Below, piece after piece: positions 54,122 to 63,887 of a stretch of 64,000 bases of DNA. This stretch comes from Sphingomonas faeni. GTDB taxonomy: Bacteria; Pseudomonadota; Alphaproteobacteria; Sphingomonadales; Sphingomonadaceae. The position numbers and the translations under genes are program-made. Positions within the stretch are counted from its first letter, which is position 1, and every line of letters starts with the position of its first letter. Location: contig NZ_JANBVH010000012.1 of assembly GCF_024273235.1 (NCBI RefSeq), positions 62,001 through 126,000 on the forward strand, written 5' to 3'. The notes under the pieces are model-generated. The model was given only the letters and a program-made list of their open reading frames with translations, searched no databases and was not told the origin of the DNA.

Positions 54122-55395
54122 GACGCGGCCGGTGCTGTCGCCGGTGACGCGGCCGGTGACGCGGCCCGCAGGTCCAAGTCGCGCAGGGTGACACTCAGCG
54201 GGACCGGGAACGCCCCCGCCTCGCCGCGCAACGTCAGCATCTGAACGGGGCAGCCGTCGGGGACGACGATGTCGGCGGCGATCCGCCTGGGTCTGGCCGC
54301 GGCGATCACGGCGACGTTCATCAACGCGGGCTTGTCCGGATCGAACGTGCCGGCCCCACAGGCGAGCGCCCAGAACAGCTTTGCGGTGGCAGCGGTGGTA
54401 CCCGGATCGACGTTGACGGAAAAACGGTAGGGCCCAGGTGGCAATACGAGCAGCTGGCTCGCCAGGACTCCCGTGTCTCGGCCATAATATTCGACCGCGA
54501 GACTGCCCCCCCTCGAATCGGCCGCGCCGAGGCTTCCGGCGACAAGCGTCCAGTCGAAGGGAGGCGCCGTCCTGCCCGTGCCAAAGCCTGCATCGGTCAC
54601 GAGCGCCGCGGCCTGTGCCGGCGGCACGGCGTAGATATGCTGCCACGCCGAGCGCGCCGCCGCATAGCGGCCACGTCGGACCAGGCGCGCTATGAGGACC
54701 GGGCCCCAGCTCTCCACAATGCGCCCCTCCAATGCCGCGGCCGGGCTCGCCAGCGCGAAGATCGCGGCCGGCGCGGTATCGGCGGCGGCCAGGGCCTTCA
54801 GCACCGCGCGTTCGAGGATTGGGTCGCTCCACAGCGTGCGGCGGACGGCATCGCGCGTTTCCGGGGCCATGGCCATCTGTGCCATCGCCGCGGCGATTGG
54901 CGCCTGCGCCGCACCGAGCAACCGCGCGAGGACGGAGAATTGCATCGCCGCATCGCCATACCGCCCGGCGCGCAGGTAACGGTCGAGCAGCAGCAGGTGG
55001 ATCAGCCGTTGCCGTGGATCCCGCCGTTCGCCGGCTTCCAGTGTCGCCACGGCCTCGTCCGGCGCACCCTCGAGCAGTTGCTGATGGCCGAGGATCAGGA
55101 ACGGCCGGGCATCCAGCGGCGCGGCGATCGCCGCCCGTCGCACCGCATCCAGTGTCGCCGCATCGAGCAGGCCGTGCCGCCTCACGAGAAGATCGGTCGC
55201 TCTGGCCAGCACGACCTGCGGATCGTGCGGCGCGATCTGGGCGATGACCGACGCCGACGGCGGCACAGTCCGCACCATCGCCGATCGAAACGATAGCCAG
55301 CCGATCGCCGCCCCCGCCGCCAGCAACAGGACCGCGGCCATCACGTCGCGCACCGCGCCCGGACCGCGCCGAGCCGCGCTCTTACACCCCGTCAT
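54118..55395 (-). CDS. membrane-anchored TPR-like protein of the exopolysaccharide operon, unknown function
   Basis: A 425-residue protein with one N-terminal helix (VMAAVLLLAAGAAIGWLSF, residues about 18-36). It continues with alanine-rich helical repeats resembling TPRs (DARPFILGHQQLLEGAPDEAVATLEAGE, LLLDRYLRAGRYGDAAMQF) and ends in a C-terminal beta-rich region (YRFSVNVDPG, ADIVVPDGCPVQMLTLRGEAG). It overlaps the kinase gene by 14 bp and the ligase gene by 4 bp. No known function; position suggests a periplasmic role in assembly or regulation of the polysaccharide machinery. Confidence 0.72.
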   Translation of the reverse strand: MTGCKSAARRGPGAVRDVMAAVLLLAAGAAIGWLSFRSAMVRTVPPSASVIAQIAPHDPQVVLARATDLLVRRHGLLDAATLDAVRRAAIAAPLDARPFLILGHQQLLEGAPDEAVATLEAGERRDPRQRLIHLLLLDRYLRAGRYGDAAMQFSVLARLLGAAQAPIAAAMAQMAMAPETRDAVRRTLWSDPILERAVLKALAAADTAPAAIFALASPAAALEGRIVESWGPVLIARLVRRGRYAAARSAWQHIYAVPPAQAAALVTDAGFGTGRTAPPFDWTLVAGSLGAADSRGGSLAVEYYGRDTGVLASQLLVLPPGPYRFSVNVDPGTTAATAKLFWALACGAGTFDPDKPALMNVAVIAAARPRRIAADIVVPDGCPVQMLTLRGEAGAFPVPLSVTLRDLDLRAASPAASPATAPAAS

Positions 55396-57658
55396 GAAGC
55401 GTCAGCAGGATCCGGCGTGTCTTGTCGTTGCCGTCCGAGACGTAGCGATACTGGTCCTTGCGACCGTGTCCGTACCCATATCGATACCCGTATCCATAGG
55501 ATGTCTGCGGCTGATATCGCGTCAGGATGGCACCGACCATGCGTGCGCCCGCGGTTCTCAGCCGGTTCTGCGCCTCCAGTGCCGCACGCGTCCGGGTGCG
55601 CCCCGCCTCGATGACCATCAACGTCGCCAGCGCGGTCGAGGACAGGAGCGGTGAATCGGCGAGCCCCAGGATCGGCGGCCCGTCGATCACGACCACGTCG
55701 AACCTGGCCGATGCGTCGGTCAGCAGCGATGCGAAGCGCGGCGACGCGATCAGCTCGGGCGGGCTCGGCGGGATCGTCCCGGACGGCATGACCCACAGCC
55801 CCTCGATGTCGGTATGCAGGATATGCTCGCCGAGCGACCCGGTGTTGGTCAGGATATGCGACAGCCCGATATTCTCGCGTCCGGTGACGAAGGCCGGGCG
55901 GCGCATGTCCGCATCGATCAGCAGCACCGACTTGCCGAGCCGCGTGAAGCTGTAGGCGAGCGCCCAGGCCGAGGTCGACTTGCCCTCCGCCGGGCGCGTG
56001 CTGGTGACGAGCAGCGTCCTTGGCGCGCCGCCCTCGCTGACGAACTGCAACGCCGACGCGGTCGACAGATAGGCTTCGGCGACCGACGACAGCGTGTCGC
56101 GCAGTTCGTCGATCGGCTTGGCGGTCTTCGCGGTCGGGATCCCGCCGAGAAAGGGTAGGTGCAGCGTGTCGCGGACGTCGTCGGGCGACTTGATCGTGTC
56201 GTTGATGAACTCCAGCGCGATCGCCGTTATCAGGCCGAGGACCAGACCCAACACCGCCCCGACCAGCAGGTTCGCGTACAGCCTCGGCGAAAACGCACCG
56301 CCCGGCACCAGTCCGCGATCGATCACCGACGCGACCGCGGTGCCGATCCCGCCGGCCACGCCGATCTCCTTGTAGCGCTGCAACAGCGCATCGTAGAGCG
56401 TGCGGTTGGTATCCACGTCGCGGCGCAGGATATTATACTGGATGAGACGGCCGCGCTGCTCCAGCACCGATCCGCTGAGCCCGGCGACCTGCGCGCGAAG
56501 CCGGTCCTCCTCCGCGCGCGCCGCCTGGAAATCCTGCCGCAGCGTCCCGAGCCGGTCGGCATTCGCAGTGCGCGTCTCGGCGATCACCGACGCCCGCAGC
56601 GCCTCGATCCGTGCCTTCAGCGCGATCATCTCGGGATAATCGGGCCGGAAGCCCTGCAGCTTCTGCTGATATTCCCCGTCGAGCGCGGCGATCTGCGCGC
56701 GCAACGGCGCCGCGTTGACGCTGCTCTCGGTCGTGGCGCCGCCCAGGGCTGCCTCGCGATAGCGTTGCTCGGCCGCGATCCGCCGTGCCTGCGTCGTTGC
56801 CAGCGCGGTGTTGAGCGCGATCAGCGAACTGCCGGTCAGCGAATTGGTGTCGCCGCCATCCTCGCTGCTGCCCGTGCTGATCAGCCGCTGCGCCTGCGCA
56901 TAGGCGGTCAGCCGTCGCTCCGACCGTTCGAGATCACGGCGCGTGGTGGCGATCTGGCGCTGCAGGAAATCGCGCGCATAGGACGACGATTGATAGCGCC
57001 GCTCCAGATTGGTGGCGATATACGCGTCGGCGACTCCGTTGACGATCTTCGCCGCGATCTGCGGGTCGCGCGCGACGAACGACACGCTGACGATCATGCT
57101 CAGCGGTTGCAGGCGCACCTGCGTTCCACCTTGCACGAAGCCGGCCGCGGAGGCGGTGTTGGCGGTCCGGTCGCTCCCCAGGCCGACGATCGCTGTATCC
57201 GCCGCCAGGTTCAGGTTCTGCGCCACGCGCTCCGCCAGGGCCCTGCTGCCGAGCAGGCCGAGTTGCGTGCCGATGAAGTTGATGTCGCTGCGCGCCGCAT
57301 TCTGCCGACCGCCCTTGGTGCCTTCGTCCGCGAGGATCTCGACTTCAGGCGGGTTGAGCTCGAGCGTGGTGACAGCGCGATATTGCAGCGGCGACAGCAA
57401 CGTCGTCAGCGTCGCGGTTGCTAGGCCGATTCCGATCGCCGCGAGGATCAGCCAGCGCCACTCGATCGCGATCCGCCACAGCACCGGCAGCGACAGTTCG
57501 CGCGTGTCGCTCGCCGCACCGCTGGAACTCCCGGGGCTGCCAGCACCGGCCTCAAGCGGGAACGCGCCGAGATCGCGGTGCGGCGCCGGTTGGCCTCCGC
57601 GAACGGTCAGTCTGGTCGGCCCCGCCGAGGCCGATTGTGCGACGGGGAGGGGCCCCAT
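55382..57658 (-). CDS. Wzc/ExoP-like polysaccharide co-polymerase and tyrosine kinase
   Basis: A 758-residue protein. The N-terminal Wzz domain has a first helix (WRWLILAAIGIGLATATL) and a long coiled-coil periplasmic part; a second helix (LYANLLVGAVLGLVLGLITAIALEF) leads to a cytoplasmic BY-kinase domain. Walker A is TSTRPAEGKST, Walker A' is VLLIDADMRRP and Walker B is VVIDGPP. The C-terminus is a tyrosine cluster (YGYGYRYGYGHG) expected to be autophosphorylated. It controls chain length and export of exopolysaccharide with the outer-membrane protein encoded upstream. The ATG at 57658 has AAGG upstream. Confidence 0.92.
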   Translation of the reverse strand: MGPLPVAQSASAGPTRLTVRGGQPAPHRDLGAFPLEAGAGSPGSSSGAASDTRELSLPVLWRIAIEWRWLILAAIGIGLATATLTTLLSPLQYRAVTTLELNPPEVEILADEGTKGGRQNAARSDINFIGTQLGLLGSRALAERVAQNLNLAADTAIVGLGSDRTANTASAAGFVQGGTQVRLQPLSMIVSVSFVARDPQIAAKIVNGVADAYIATNLERRYQSSSYARDFLQRQIATTRRDLERSERRLTAYAQAQRLISTGSSEDGGDTNSLTGSSLIALNTALATTQARRIAAEQRYREAALGGATTESSVNAAPLRAQIAALDGEYQQKLQGFRPDYPEMIALKARIEALRASVIAETRTANADRLGTLRQDFQAARAEEDRLRAQVAGLSGSVLEQRGRLIQYNILRRDVDTNRTLYDALLQRYKEIGVAGGIGTAVASVIDRGLVPGGAFSPRLYANLLVGAVLGLVLGLITAIALEFINDTIKSPDDVRDTLHLPFLGGIPTAKTAKPIDELRDTLSSVAEAYLSTASALQFVSEGGAPRTLLVTSTRPAEGKSTSAWALAYSFTRLGKSVLLIDADMRRPAFVTGRENIGLSHILTNTGSLGEHILHTDIEGLWVMPSGTIPPSPPELIASPRFASLLTDASARFDVVVIDGPPILGLADSPLLSSTALATLMVIEAGRTRTRAALEAQNRLRTAGARMVGAILTRYQPQTSYGYGYRYGYGHGRKDQYRYVSDGNDKTRRILLTLHDGV

Positions 57659-57665
57659 GGCGCCT

Positions 57666-58379
57666 TCAGAGCGCCAGGAAGATCGACGTGAGCGGCAGGG
57701 CCTGCAACAGGTCGCGCTGCGTCTTCTTGACGCCCGATCCATCCACCACGACGGTATCGCCGGGATAGATTGGCGGATCCGCCATCTCGCCGCGACGGAT
57801 GCTCGTCAAATCGAACGCAGCCGCCATCCGCTTGCCGCCGATCGTGCGGAAAATCGCGACGCGGCGAGGATTGGCGAGGTCGTCGACGCCGCGGGCCAGC
57901 GCGATCGCCTGGACGAGCGACAGCGGGCCGGTCGCGGGATAGATGCCGGGCTGCCGGACCGATCCGTCGACCGTGACGACGCGGCTCGCGGACGCCTTCA
58001 GCGCGACGGTCACGTTGGGATTGCGCAGGTATTTCTCGTTCAGCCGCTGCCCGATCACGCTGCCGAGTTCGGCGGTGCTGAGGCCGACCGCGTCGATGCG
58101 CCCGAGCAGCGGCATCGTCATCCGGCCGCTCTGGTCGATCTCGTAGTCGCGGCTCAGATCGGCGACCTGGAACACGATGACGCTGACCGTATCGAGCGGC
58201 GCCAGCGTGTAGACGCTGTCGACGCCCGCGACCTTCGGCGCGTCAGGGGCGCCGAAATTGCTGGAATCATAGGATATGCCGCCCCCTCGCGTCGATGCGC
58301 ACGCGCTAAGTAAGATCGCCGACAATAATGCCGGCACGACCCACGCAATCATACGGCGTATCGATGCGCGTCCTCTCAT
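57666..58379 (-). CDS. Wza/GumB-like polysaccharide export lipoprotein
   Basis: A 237-residue outer-membrane export protein. The lipobox is LLSAC at about residue 27. A poly-export domain follows (YTLAPLDTVSVIVFQVADLS, GRMTMPLLGRIDAVGLS) and then an SLBB domain (VTVDGSVRQPGIYPATGPLSLVQAIALARG). It is shorter than E. coli Wza, like the alphaproteobacterial forms. It is the first gene of the minus-strand operon, with an AT-rich promoter region in front. Confidence 0.92.
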   Translation of the reverse strand: MRGRASIRRMIAWVVPALLSAILLSACASTRGGGISYDSSNFGAPDAPKVAGVDSVYTLAPLDTVSVIVFQVADLSRDYEIDQSGRMTMPLLGRIDAVGLSTAELGSVIGQRLNEKYLRNPNVTVALKASASRVVTVDGSVRQPGIYPATGPLSLVQAIALARGVDDLANPRRVAIFRTIGGKRMAAAFDLTSIRRGEMADPPIYPGDTVVVDGSGVKKTQRDLLQALPLTSIFLAL

Positions 58380-58861
58380 GTCGTCGCCCTGATAAAGGAA
58401 CGCATCTTTGTGATGCTGTGCGGCTTATCTACGATTAAGGGTCATATTCGGCAATCGATGACTGAATAATATGGCGTCATTGTAGAAAGTATCGGATCGA
58501 ATTTCGATGCATTCTACGTCAAGTTTATGCCGCTACGAATAGAATGCAATATATTCGGGAGGCGTAATATAATTTGATCAACATCAACAAATGTTAGTGT
58601 GGATATGTGATTATATTTGAGTTTGGCCTATCGGCGGGACCTGAACAGTCAGGTTGGGCCGCCTTTGTTGAGATCGGTGCAAGACCATTTTCAACGGCGA
58701 CATGCGAAGTCCGCCCGACCAACCTCGCCATCGAACGCCCGTTTCATCCGTCATCCGCGCCGGTTCACGCCAGCCCCCGAGCATCTCGCAAAAATCTGCG
58801 CCGCTCCAATTGCATTGATCGAACCAGCCCGCGACAAGCGAGCATTCGACAGGAGAATATG
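58380..58861. promoter_or_regulatory. AT-rich divergent promoter region of the exopolysaccharide operon and DUF885 gene
   Basis: A 482-bp region. Its left 240 bp are AT-rich against the surrounding sequence ('gaataatatggcgtcattgtag', 'aatataatttgatcaac'), suggesting a regulated promoter or a nucleoid-protein binding region for the polysaccharide operon. The right part is of normal GC and non-coding by eye. AGGAG stands 6 bp before the ATG at 58862. Confidence 0.55.
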
Positions 58862-60673
58862 ATGCGTCTTGCCTTTGCCCTATTGCTGTTGCCGGCGCTG
58901 CCCATCGTCCAGGCCGCCGCGCCGGTCCCGGTACAGGATCAGGGTACGGCGGCGCAGGATGCGGCGCTGCTGAAATTCCTCGACGACGCGTACGACCAGC
59001 AACTCGATCTTAGCCCGGAATCGCTGACGCAGCTCGGGCTCAAGACGCATTACGACCGGCTCGACGACTATACCGACGCCGCCGCCCTCCGCGCGCAGGC
59101 GCTGTCGGAGCGGCAGTTGAAGGCGATGCAGTCGCGCTTTCGTCCCGATCAGCTCGGTGAAAGCGCCCGCGTCAGCTATCGATTGTTCGAATACGAGGTC
59201 GAACGCGGCCGCCAGTCGCTTCAGTTCCGCAAGCTCCGCTTTCCGGTGTCGACCAACGGCAGCCCGGCGGGCGATATCCCGGTGTTGCTGATCAATAATC
59301 ACAAAGTCGATACGCTCGCCGACGCACAGGCGTATATCGCCCGCCTGCGCGATACCGAGCGGGTGATGCGAGAGGTCACCGCGACGATGCGCGAACAGGC
59401 GGCAGCCGGTATCATTCCGAACAAGGTGAATTTCGCGCCAGCCCGTGCCGATGCCCGTGCCGTGCTGGTCGGCGCGCCGTTCGACAATGGTGCGGATTCG
59501 ACGCTCATGGCAGATTTCCGCAAGAAGATCGGGGCATTGAAATTGCCCGCGGCGACCAAGGAGACGCTGTTGCGCGATGCGAGCGCGGCGCTGACCGGGC
59601 CGTTCCGCCGTGGCTACGACATGCTGTTCGCGACGCTCGACGCGATCGAACCGCAATCGAAGGGCAATTTCGGGGCGTGGAGCCTGCCGAACGGCGCTGG
59701 CTATTACGCAGACCGGCTGAAGACCTCGACGACGACCGACCTGACCGCCGACCAGATCCACGATCTCGGCCTGAAGCAGGTCGCCGCGATCCGGCAGGAG
59801 ATGGAGGCGATCAAGCGTGAAGTCGGCTTCCAGGGAACGCTCGAGCAGTTCTTTGCCAAGATCCGCACCGATCCGCAGTTCAAATATCCCAATACCCAGG
59901 CCGGCCGCGAACAGTATCTGGGTGACGCCCGCGGCGTGATCGCGTCGGTGATGGCCGTTGCGCCCAAATATTTCCGGACCTTGCCTAAGGCGCCGCTCGA
60001 GGTTCGCGCGGTCGAGAAATGGCGCGAGGGCACCGCGTCGACCGCATTCTACAACCCGCCCTCGGCGGACGGATCGCGGCCCGGCATCTATTACGTCAAC
60101 CTGGTCGACATGAACCAGACGCAGAAGGTGCAGGTCGCCGGTATCGCCGCACATGAAGGCGCTCCGGGCCATCATTTCCAGATCGCGCGTCAACAGGAGC
60201 TGACGGGCATCCCGAAGTTCCGCAAGTTCGGCGGCTATGGCGCCTATGTCGAGGGCTGGGGGCTCTATTCGGAGCGGCTGGCGAACGAGATGGGGGTCTA
60301 CAAGGATCCGTATAGCCGGTTCGGGATGCTGTCGTTGCAGGTGTGGCGCGCGATCCGGCTGGTGCTCGATACCGGCATCCACTCCAAGCGCTGGACCCGC
60401 GAACAGGCGATCGCGTATTTCAAGGCGAACAGCTCGGTCGCGGACACCGATATCGCGCGCGAAGTCGACAGGTATTTCAACTGGCCGGGGCAGGCGACGA
60501 GCTACATGGTCGGCGAGTTGAAGATCGCGGAGCTGCGGGCGCGCGCCGAGCGTGAACTCGGGCCGCGTTTCGACATTCGCGATTTCCACGAAGCAGTGCT
60601 GGATCAGGGTGCGCTGCCGCTGGACGTGCTCGACGAGCAAATCGGCCGTTACATCGCTGCGCACCGGCAATAG
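58862..60673 (+). CDS. DUF885-family secreted metallopeptidase-like protein
   Basis: A 603-residue protein with a signal peptide ending near IVQAAAP. The family motif HEGAPGHHFQ (HExxPGH) is present in the C-terminal half, followed by YVEGWGLYSERLANE with a glutamate suited as a third metal ligand. DUF885 proteins are thought to be gluzincin-like peptidases, but few are characterised. I chose ATG 58862 over the adjacent ATG 58859 for spacing to AGGAG. It converges on the penicillin acylase gene with a 49-bp gap. Confidence 0.88.
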   Translation: MRLAFALLLLPALPIVQAAAPVPVQDQGTAAQDAALLKFLDDAYDQQLDLSPESLTQLGLKTHYDRLDDYTDAAALRAQALSERQLKAMQSRFRPDQLGESARVSYRLFEYEVERGRQSLQFRKLRFPVSTNGSPAGDIPVLLINNHKVDTLADAQAYIARLRDTERVMREVTATMREQAAAGIIPNKVNFAPARADARAVLVGAPFDNGADSTLMADFRKKIGALKLPAATKETLLRDASAALTGPFRRGYDMLFATLDAIEPQSKGNFGAWSLPNGAGYYADRLKTSTTTDLTADQIHDLGLKQVAAIRQEMEAIKREVGFQGTLEQFFAKIRTDPQFKYPNTQAGREQYLGDARGVIASVMAVAPKYFRTLPKAPLEVRAVEKWREGTASTAFYNPPSADGSRPGIYYVNLVDMNQTQKVQVAGIAAHEGAPGHHFQIARQQELTGIPKFRKFGGYGAYVEGWGLYSERLANEMGVYKDPYSRFGMLSLQVWRAIRLVLDTGIHSKRWTREQAIAYFKANSSVADTDIAREVDRYFNWPGQATSYMVGELKIAELRARAERELGPRFDIRDFHEAVLDQGALPLDVLDEQIGRYIAAHRQ

Positions 60674-60722
60674 GTGCGATCGGCAAGGACCCGAAGGGCA
60701 TGATCGCAGCTATCGTCCGGTT

Positions 60723-62912
60723 CTAGCGACCGGGGCGATAGCTGCGCTCGACATGTCCCTTCAGGTCTTCGGGATAGAAATACACCGGACGCAGCGTCCC
60801 TTCCGCGTATCGCCCGATCTGATCGTCGAAGTGCGGGGAGGCCGTGTCGCCGCTCTGGCCGCCGGCCATGACCGCCATCGCTTTGACGCGCGGCCCGAAC
60901 TCGACGACCGCGACGAAGCTGTTTCCGCTGGTCCCGTAATAGCGCTTCGTACCCGGCCAGGGCTTCGCGCCGAACGAGGCAAGGCTGCCCCATTGCGCTG
61001 AGGTGAAGGGGACGGGAGTGGAGGCGCGAGCGTCGTCGAAATGCGGGTGGATCGCGTCGTCGAGCCGCTGGAACCGGTTGATGTCCTGCCACGGCGTGCG
61101 CCAGTCGCCGAAATCCTTCGCCAGCCGGTCGACTGCGGCGGACAGCGCGGCGAGCTTGGGGTCGGGCTGCACGCGCTGGGCGATATAGTCGGGCACGTTC
61201 AACCGTTCGGCCTGCGCGACGCTGCCGACCTCGCGCCATAGCTGGTCGCCCCAGAATACCGCCAGGCTGGTGGCGACGGAGTCATAGCCCCAGCGATGAT
61301 CCCACCGCTTGAGCAGCGCGATGGGGGCCGCGAGTGCCGCTCGTCGCGGATCGCGCGCAGGCAAGCCCTCCCACGCCGTGACCAGCCCCGGCAGCAGGCG
61401 TGCAAAGGCGGGCAGATACGGATCGAACGCGGCGGCGCGCAGCGTGTCGGGGGTCCAGCCGCGCTTGCCCGTCAGCAACAGGTCGGCATGGACGCCGCGC
61501 GCATTGCCGCCGATCTGGTCCATGTAGCGGGGATAGTCCGCCGCCTTGGGACTGTCGGGCCCTGCCGCGCTCCACGGCCAGTCGTTGGTGTTGTGGACCC
61601 AGCCGGTCCGCGGGTTCGCGACGCTCGGCAGGCTGGCGAGCGTATGGAGGCCGCGCCAGTCGGTCGCGGGATCGCTGCCGTCGACGGGACGGGTATAGTC
61701 GAACCGGGCGCTGCGGATCGGCATGAACTGCGGCATCAGGAACGCGATCTCGCCCTTGCTGTCGGCGAACAGCGTGTCGTTCGACGAGTTCGCCTTGCGC
61801 TGCGCGACGGTCGTGTAGCTCGCGAGGTCGGTCGCCTTGGTCCGTAGATAGCTTTGTTCGAGTGCGGGGACGGGTCTCCACATCAGCGCCGTCGCGATCC
61901 ATCGCCCGGCCTTGCGCGCGACGATCGGGCCGTGATGCGTGCGATAGGTGGTGAAGCGACGCTCGCCGATCGTGCCATCCGCCTTGCGGTACCGCAGCGT
62001 GACCATTTTGGTGGCGACCGGCCGGCTGACCTGGCCGTATCGATAGTCATACCCGCCTGCGCGGCGTGTGATGCGTTCGGCGAATTCATCGACATTGTCG
62101 ACGGTCGCGGAGGTGTGCATCCAGCCGGCGCTGGCGTTGAACCCCTGGTACACGAAGAACTGGCCCCAGGTGCTGGCGCCGTATGCGTTCAGGCCCTCGG
62201 CGCTGGTCATCTGCGCCTCGGACCGAAAATAGAAGCTGGTGTGCGGATTGATGAGCAGCAGCGCTCGACCGCGCGCAGTCAGGCGGGGCGCGATCGCGAT
62301 ACCGTTCGAGCCCGATGGCTCGCGCGGCACCATCCCGAGTTCTTCCGGGCTCGGCGGCGTCGGGGTGCCATAGAAGGTCTTCAGGTCGCTCAGCGATATC
62401 CGTTCGATGTCGCCGCCGATGCTGCCTTCGGTGAAGCTGAGCGCCATCCACGGTTCGAACCGGGTGATAACCTTGGGTCTGGTCTGCGGATGGGTCGCCA
62501 GATAATAGTTCAGCCCGTCCGCCCAGGCCTGCATCAGCGTGCGCAGCCACGCCGGGCTGGACGCGTAGTCGCGCTTCAGCGCATCCGGGTCGACGAACAG
62601 CCGCTGCCGAAGATCCGCCCAGATCGCATCCCCACCCCCGCCTTCTGCTTCCGCGCTACGGCCCAGTGCGGTCAGGTAGTTCGCCTCGATACGCGGGAAA
62701 TCATCCTCGGCCTGCGCATAGATCAGGCCGAACACCGCATCGCCGTCGGATCGTCCGCGGATGTGCGGGATGCCCCAGTCGTCGCGCGTGATCGTCACCC
62801 GCCCGGCCTGCGCCTGCCACCCCGCCAGCTCGGGCGATGGCGGACCGGACGCCGTCGCCAGCAGGGCCAGCAGGATCACCGGATGGCGCGCGCGCCGAAG
62901 GACCTTCTCCAT
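60723..62912 (-). CDS. penicillin acylase (S45) family protein
   Basis: A 729-residue N-terminal-nucleophile hydrolase precursor. The signal peptide (RARHPVILLALLATASG) is followed by VTITRDDWGIPHIRG and VFGLIYAQAEDDFPRIE of the alpha chain. The autoprocessing site and catalytic serine lie in SGSNGIAIAP; NPHTSFYF and the later YGTSGNSFVAVVEFG complete the beta chain. Members cleave amide bonds of penicillins, cephalosporins, acyl-homoserine lactones or other acyl amides; the substrate here is unknown, and quorum quenching is one option. An in-frame ATG at 62948 would add 12 residues. Confidence 0.9.
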   Translation of the reverse strand: MEKVLRRARHPVILLALLATASGPPSPELAGWQAQAGRVTITRDDWGIPHIRGRSDGDAVFGLIYAQAEDDFPRIEANYLTALGRSAEAEGGGGDAIWADLRQRLFVDPDALKRDYASSPAWLRTLMQAWADGLNYYLATHPQTRPKVITRFEPWMALSFTEGSIGGDIERISLSDLKTFYGTPTPPSPEELGMVPREPSGSNGIAIAPRLTARGRALLLINPHTSFYFRSEAQMTSAEGLNAYGASTWGQFFVYQGFNASAGWMHTSATVDNVDEFAERITRRAGGYDYRYGQVSRPVATKMVTLRYRKADGTIGERRFTTYRTHHGPIVARKAGRWIATALMWRPVPALEQSYLRTKATDLASYTTVAQRKANSSNDTLFADSKGEIAFLMPQFMPIRSARFDYTRPVDGSDPATDWRGLHTLASLPSVANPRTGWVHNTNDWPWSAAGPDSPKAADYPRYMDQIGGNARGVHADLLLTGKRGWTPDTLRAAAFDPYLPAFARLLPGLVTAWEGLPARDPRRAALAAPIALLKRWDHRWGYDSVATSLAVFWGDQLWREVGSVAQAERLNVPDYIAQRVQPDPKLAALSAAVDRLAKDFGDWRTPWQDINRFQRLDDAIHPHFDDARASTPVPFTSAQWGSLASFGAKPWPGTKRYYGTSGNSFVAVVEFGPRVKAMAVMAGGQSGDTASPHFDDQIGRYAEGTLRPVYFYPEDLKGHVERSYRPGR

Positions 62913-62981
62913 CGGCGCAGCGTAAGGCGTGAAAAGCGGAAAGACCATGCGTCGCCGAAGACCGCGCCTCCGCCAGTTAGC

Positions 62982-63773
62982 CTACCGCGCCGCCCAGCGG
63001 ATCGCGTTGACCAGGATGCGCCGGTAGTTCGGATCGTCATAGGCCTCGGGCGAGTGGCCCAGCGCGGAATAGACGACGCGTCCCTTGGTCGAGGGGTTGA
63101 TCCAGATGACCGGGTGCATGCCCATCGCCAGCTTGGCACCCGGACGGTAGCTCGCCTCGTCGATCCGCGCGAGCACGGTCATGCCGCGCGCGGCCGGGTT
63201 CGCATCGAAGGAATACCATTCGTCGACCGGCGCCCAGGGCAGCTTGACGCCGGTCATGACGGGATGCTGCGGGCGATCGACCATGATCCGCGCCGGCTGG
63301 AACTGGTCGCTGCCGCCCGGATGGCCGATGAACTTGGTGCCGATGACCGTGGCGGAATACCACGCGTCGGTGTGGCTATCGTCCCCCGCGGCATGCAGCG
63401 CGACCACGCCGCCGCCGCGTGCCACGAAGCGCGCGAAGGCGGCGCGTTGCTCGCGCGTCAGGAAATCGCCGCTGGCACTGTTGAGCACCACGACGGAAAA
63501 ATGCCGCAAGTCTTCGTCGTTGAAGACCGCCGCATTCTCGGTGGCAAAGCTCGCCCGGCCCAGCGTTCGCGCGATGTCGGCGATCACCATGTTCGAATGC
63601 GGGATATGCTCGATGTGCCGCCAGCCATTGGTTTTCGAAACGATCAGGACCGCGCGCTGCAACCCCTTGGGAAGCGTCGGCGCGACGGAATCGTAAATGG
63701 CCGCCGGCAGATGGGGGTTGGGGGCCGCCTGACCCATGGTCACCAGTCCGACTAACGCCAGCAGTTTGTGCAT
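62982..63773 (-). CDS. secreted ThuA-domain protein
   Basis: A 263-residue protein with a signal peptide (MHKLLALVGLVTMGQA) and a ThuA-like class I glutamine-amidotransferase fold: VLIVSKTNGWRH, VVLNSASGDFL, GGVVALHAAGDD and a C-terminal HPVIWINP..GRVVYSALGHSPEAY. ThuA proteins are linked to trehalose and other sugar metabolism, and related secreted forms occur with glycan-degradation genes. GGGAGA precedes the ATG at 63773. It is 69 bp upstream of the penicillin acylase gene on the same strand. Confidence 0.88.
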   Translation of the reverse strand: MHKLLALVGLVTMGQAAPNPHLPAAIYDSVAPTLPKGLQRAVLIVSKTNGWRHIEHIPHSNMVIADIARTLGRASFATENAAVFNDEDLRHFSVVVLNSASGDFLTREQRAAFARFVARGGGVVALHAAGDDSHTDAWYSATVIGTKFIGHPGGSDQFQPARIMVDRPQHPVMTGVKLPWAPVDEWYSFDANPAARGMTVLARIDEASYRPGAKLAMGMHPVIWINPSTKGRVVYSALGHSPEAYDDPNYRRILVNAIRWAAR

Positions 63774-63887
63774 CGTGCAATCTCCCGCCAACACCCTAGC
63801 CCGAATGGACGGCCCGCGCGAGAGCCGCCGGCCAAGCCGAGGCGCCCAAGCCGAGGCGCGCGGCCTATCGGTAACCACCCGGAGATC

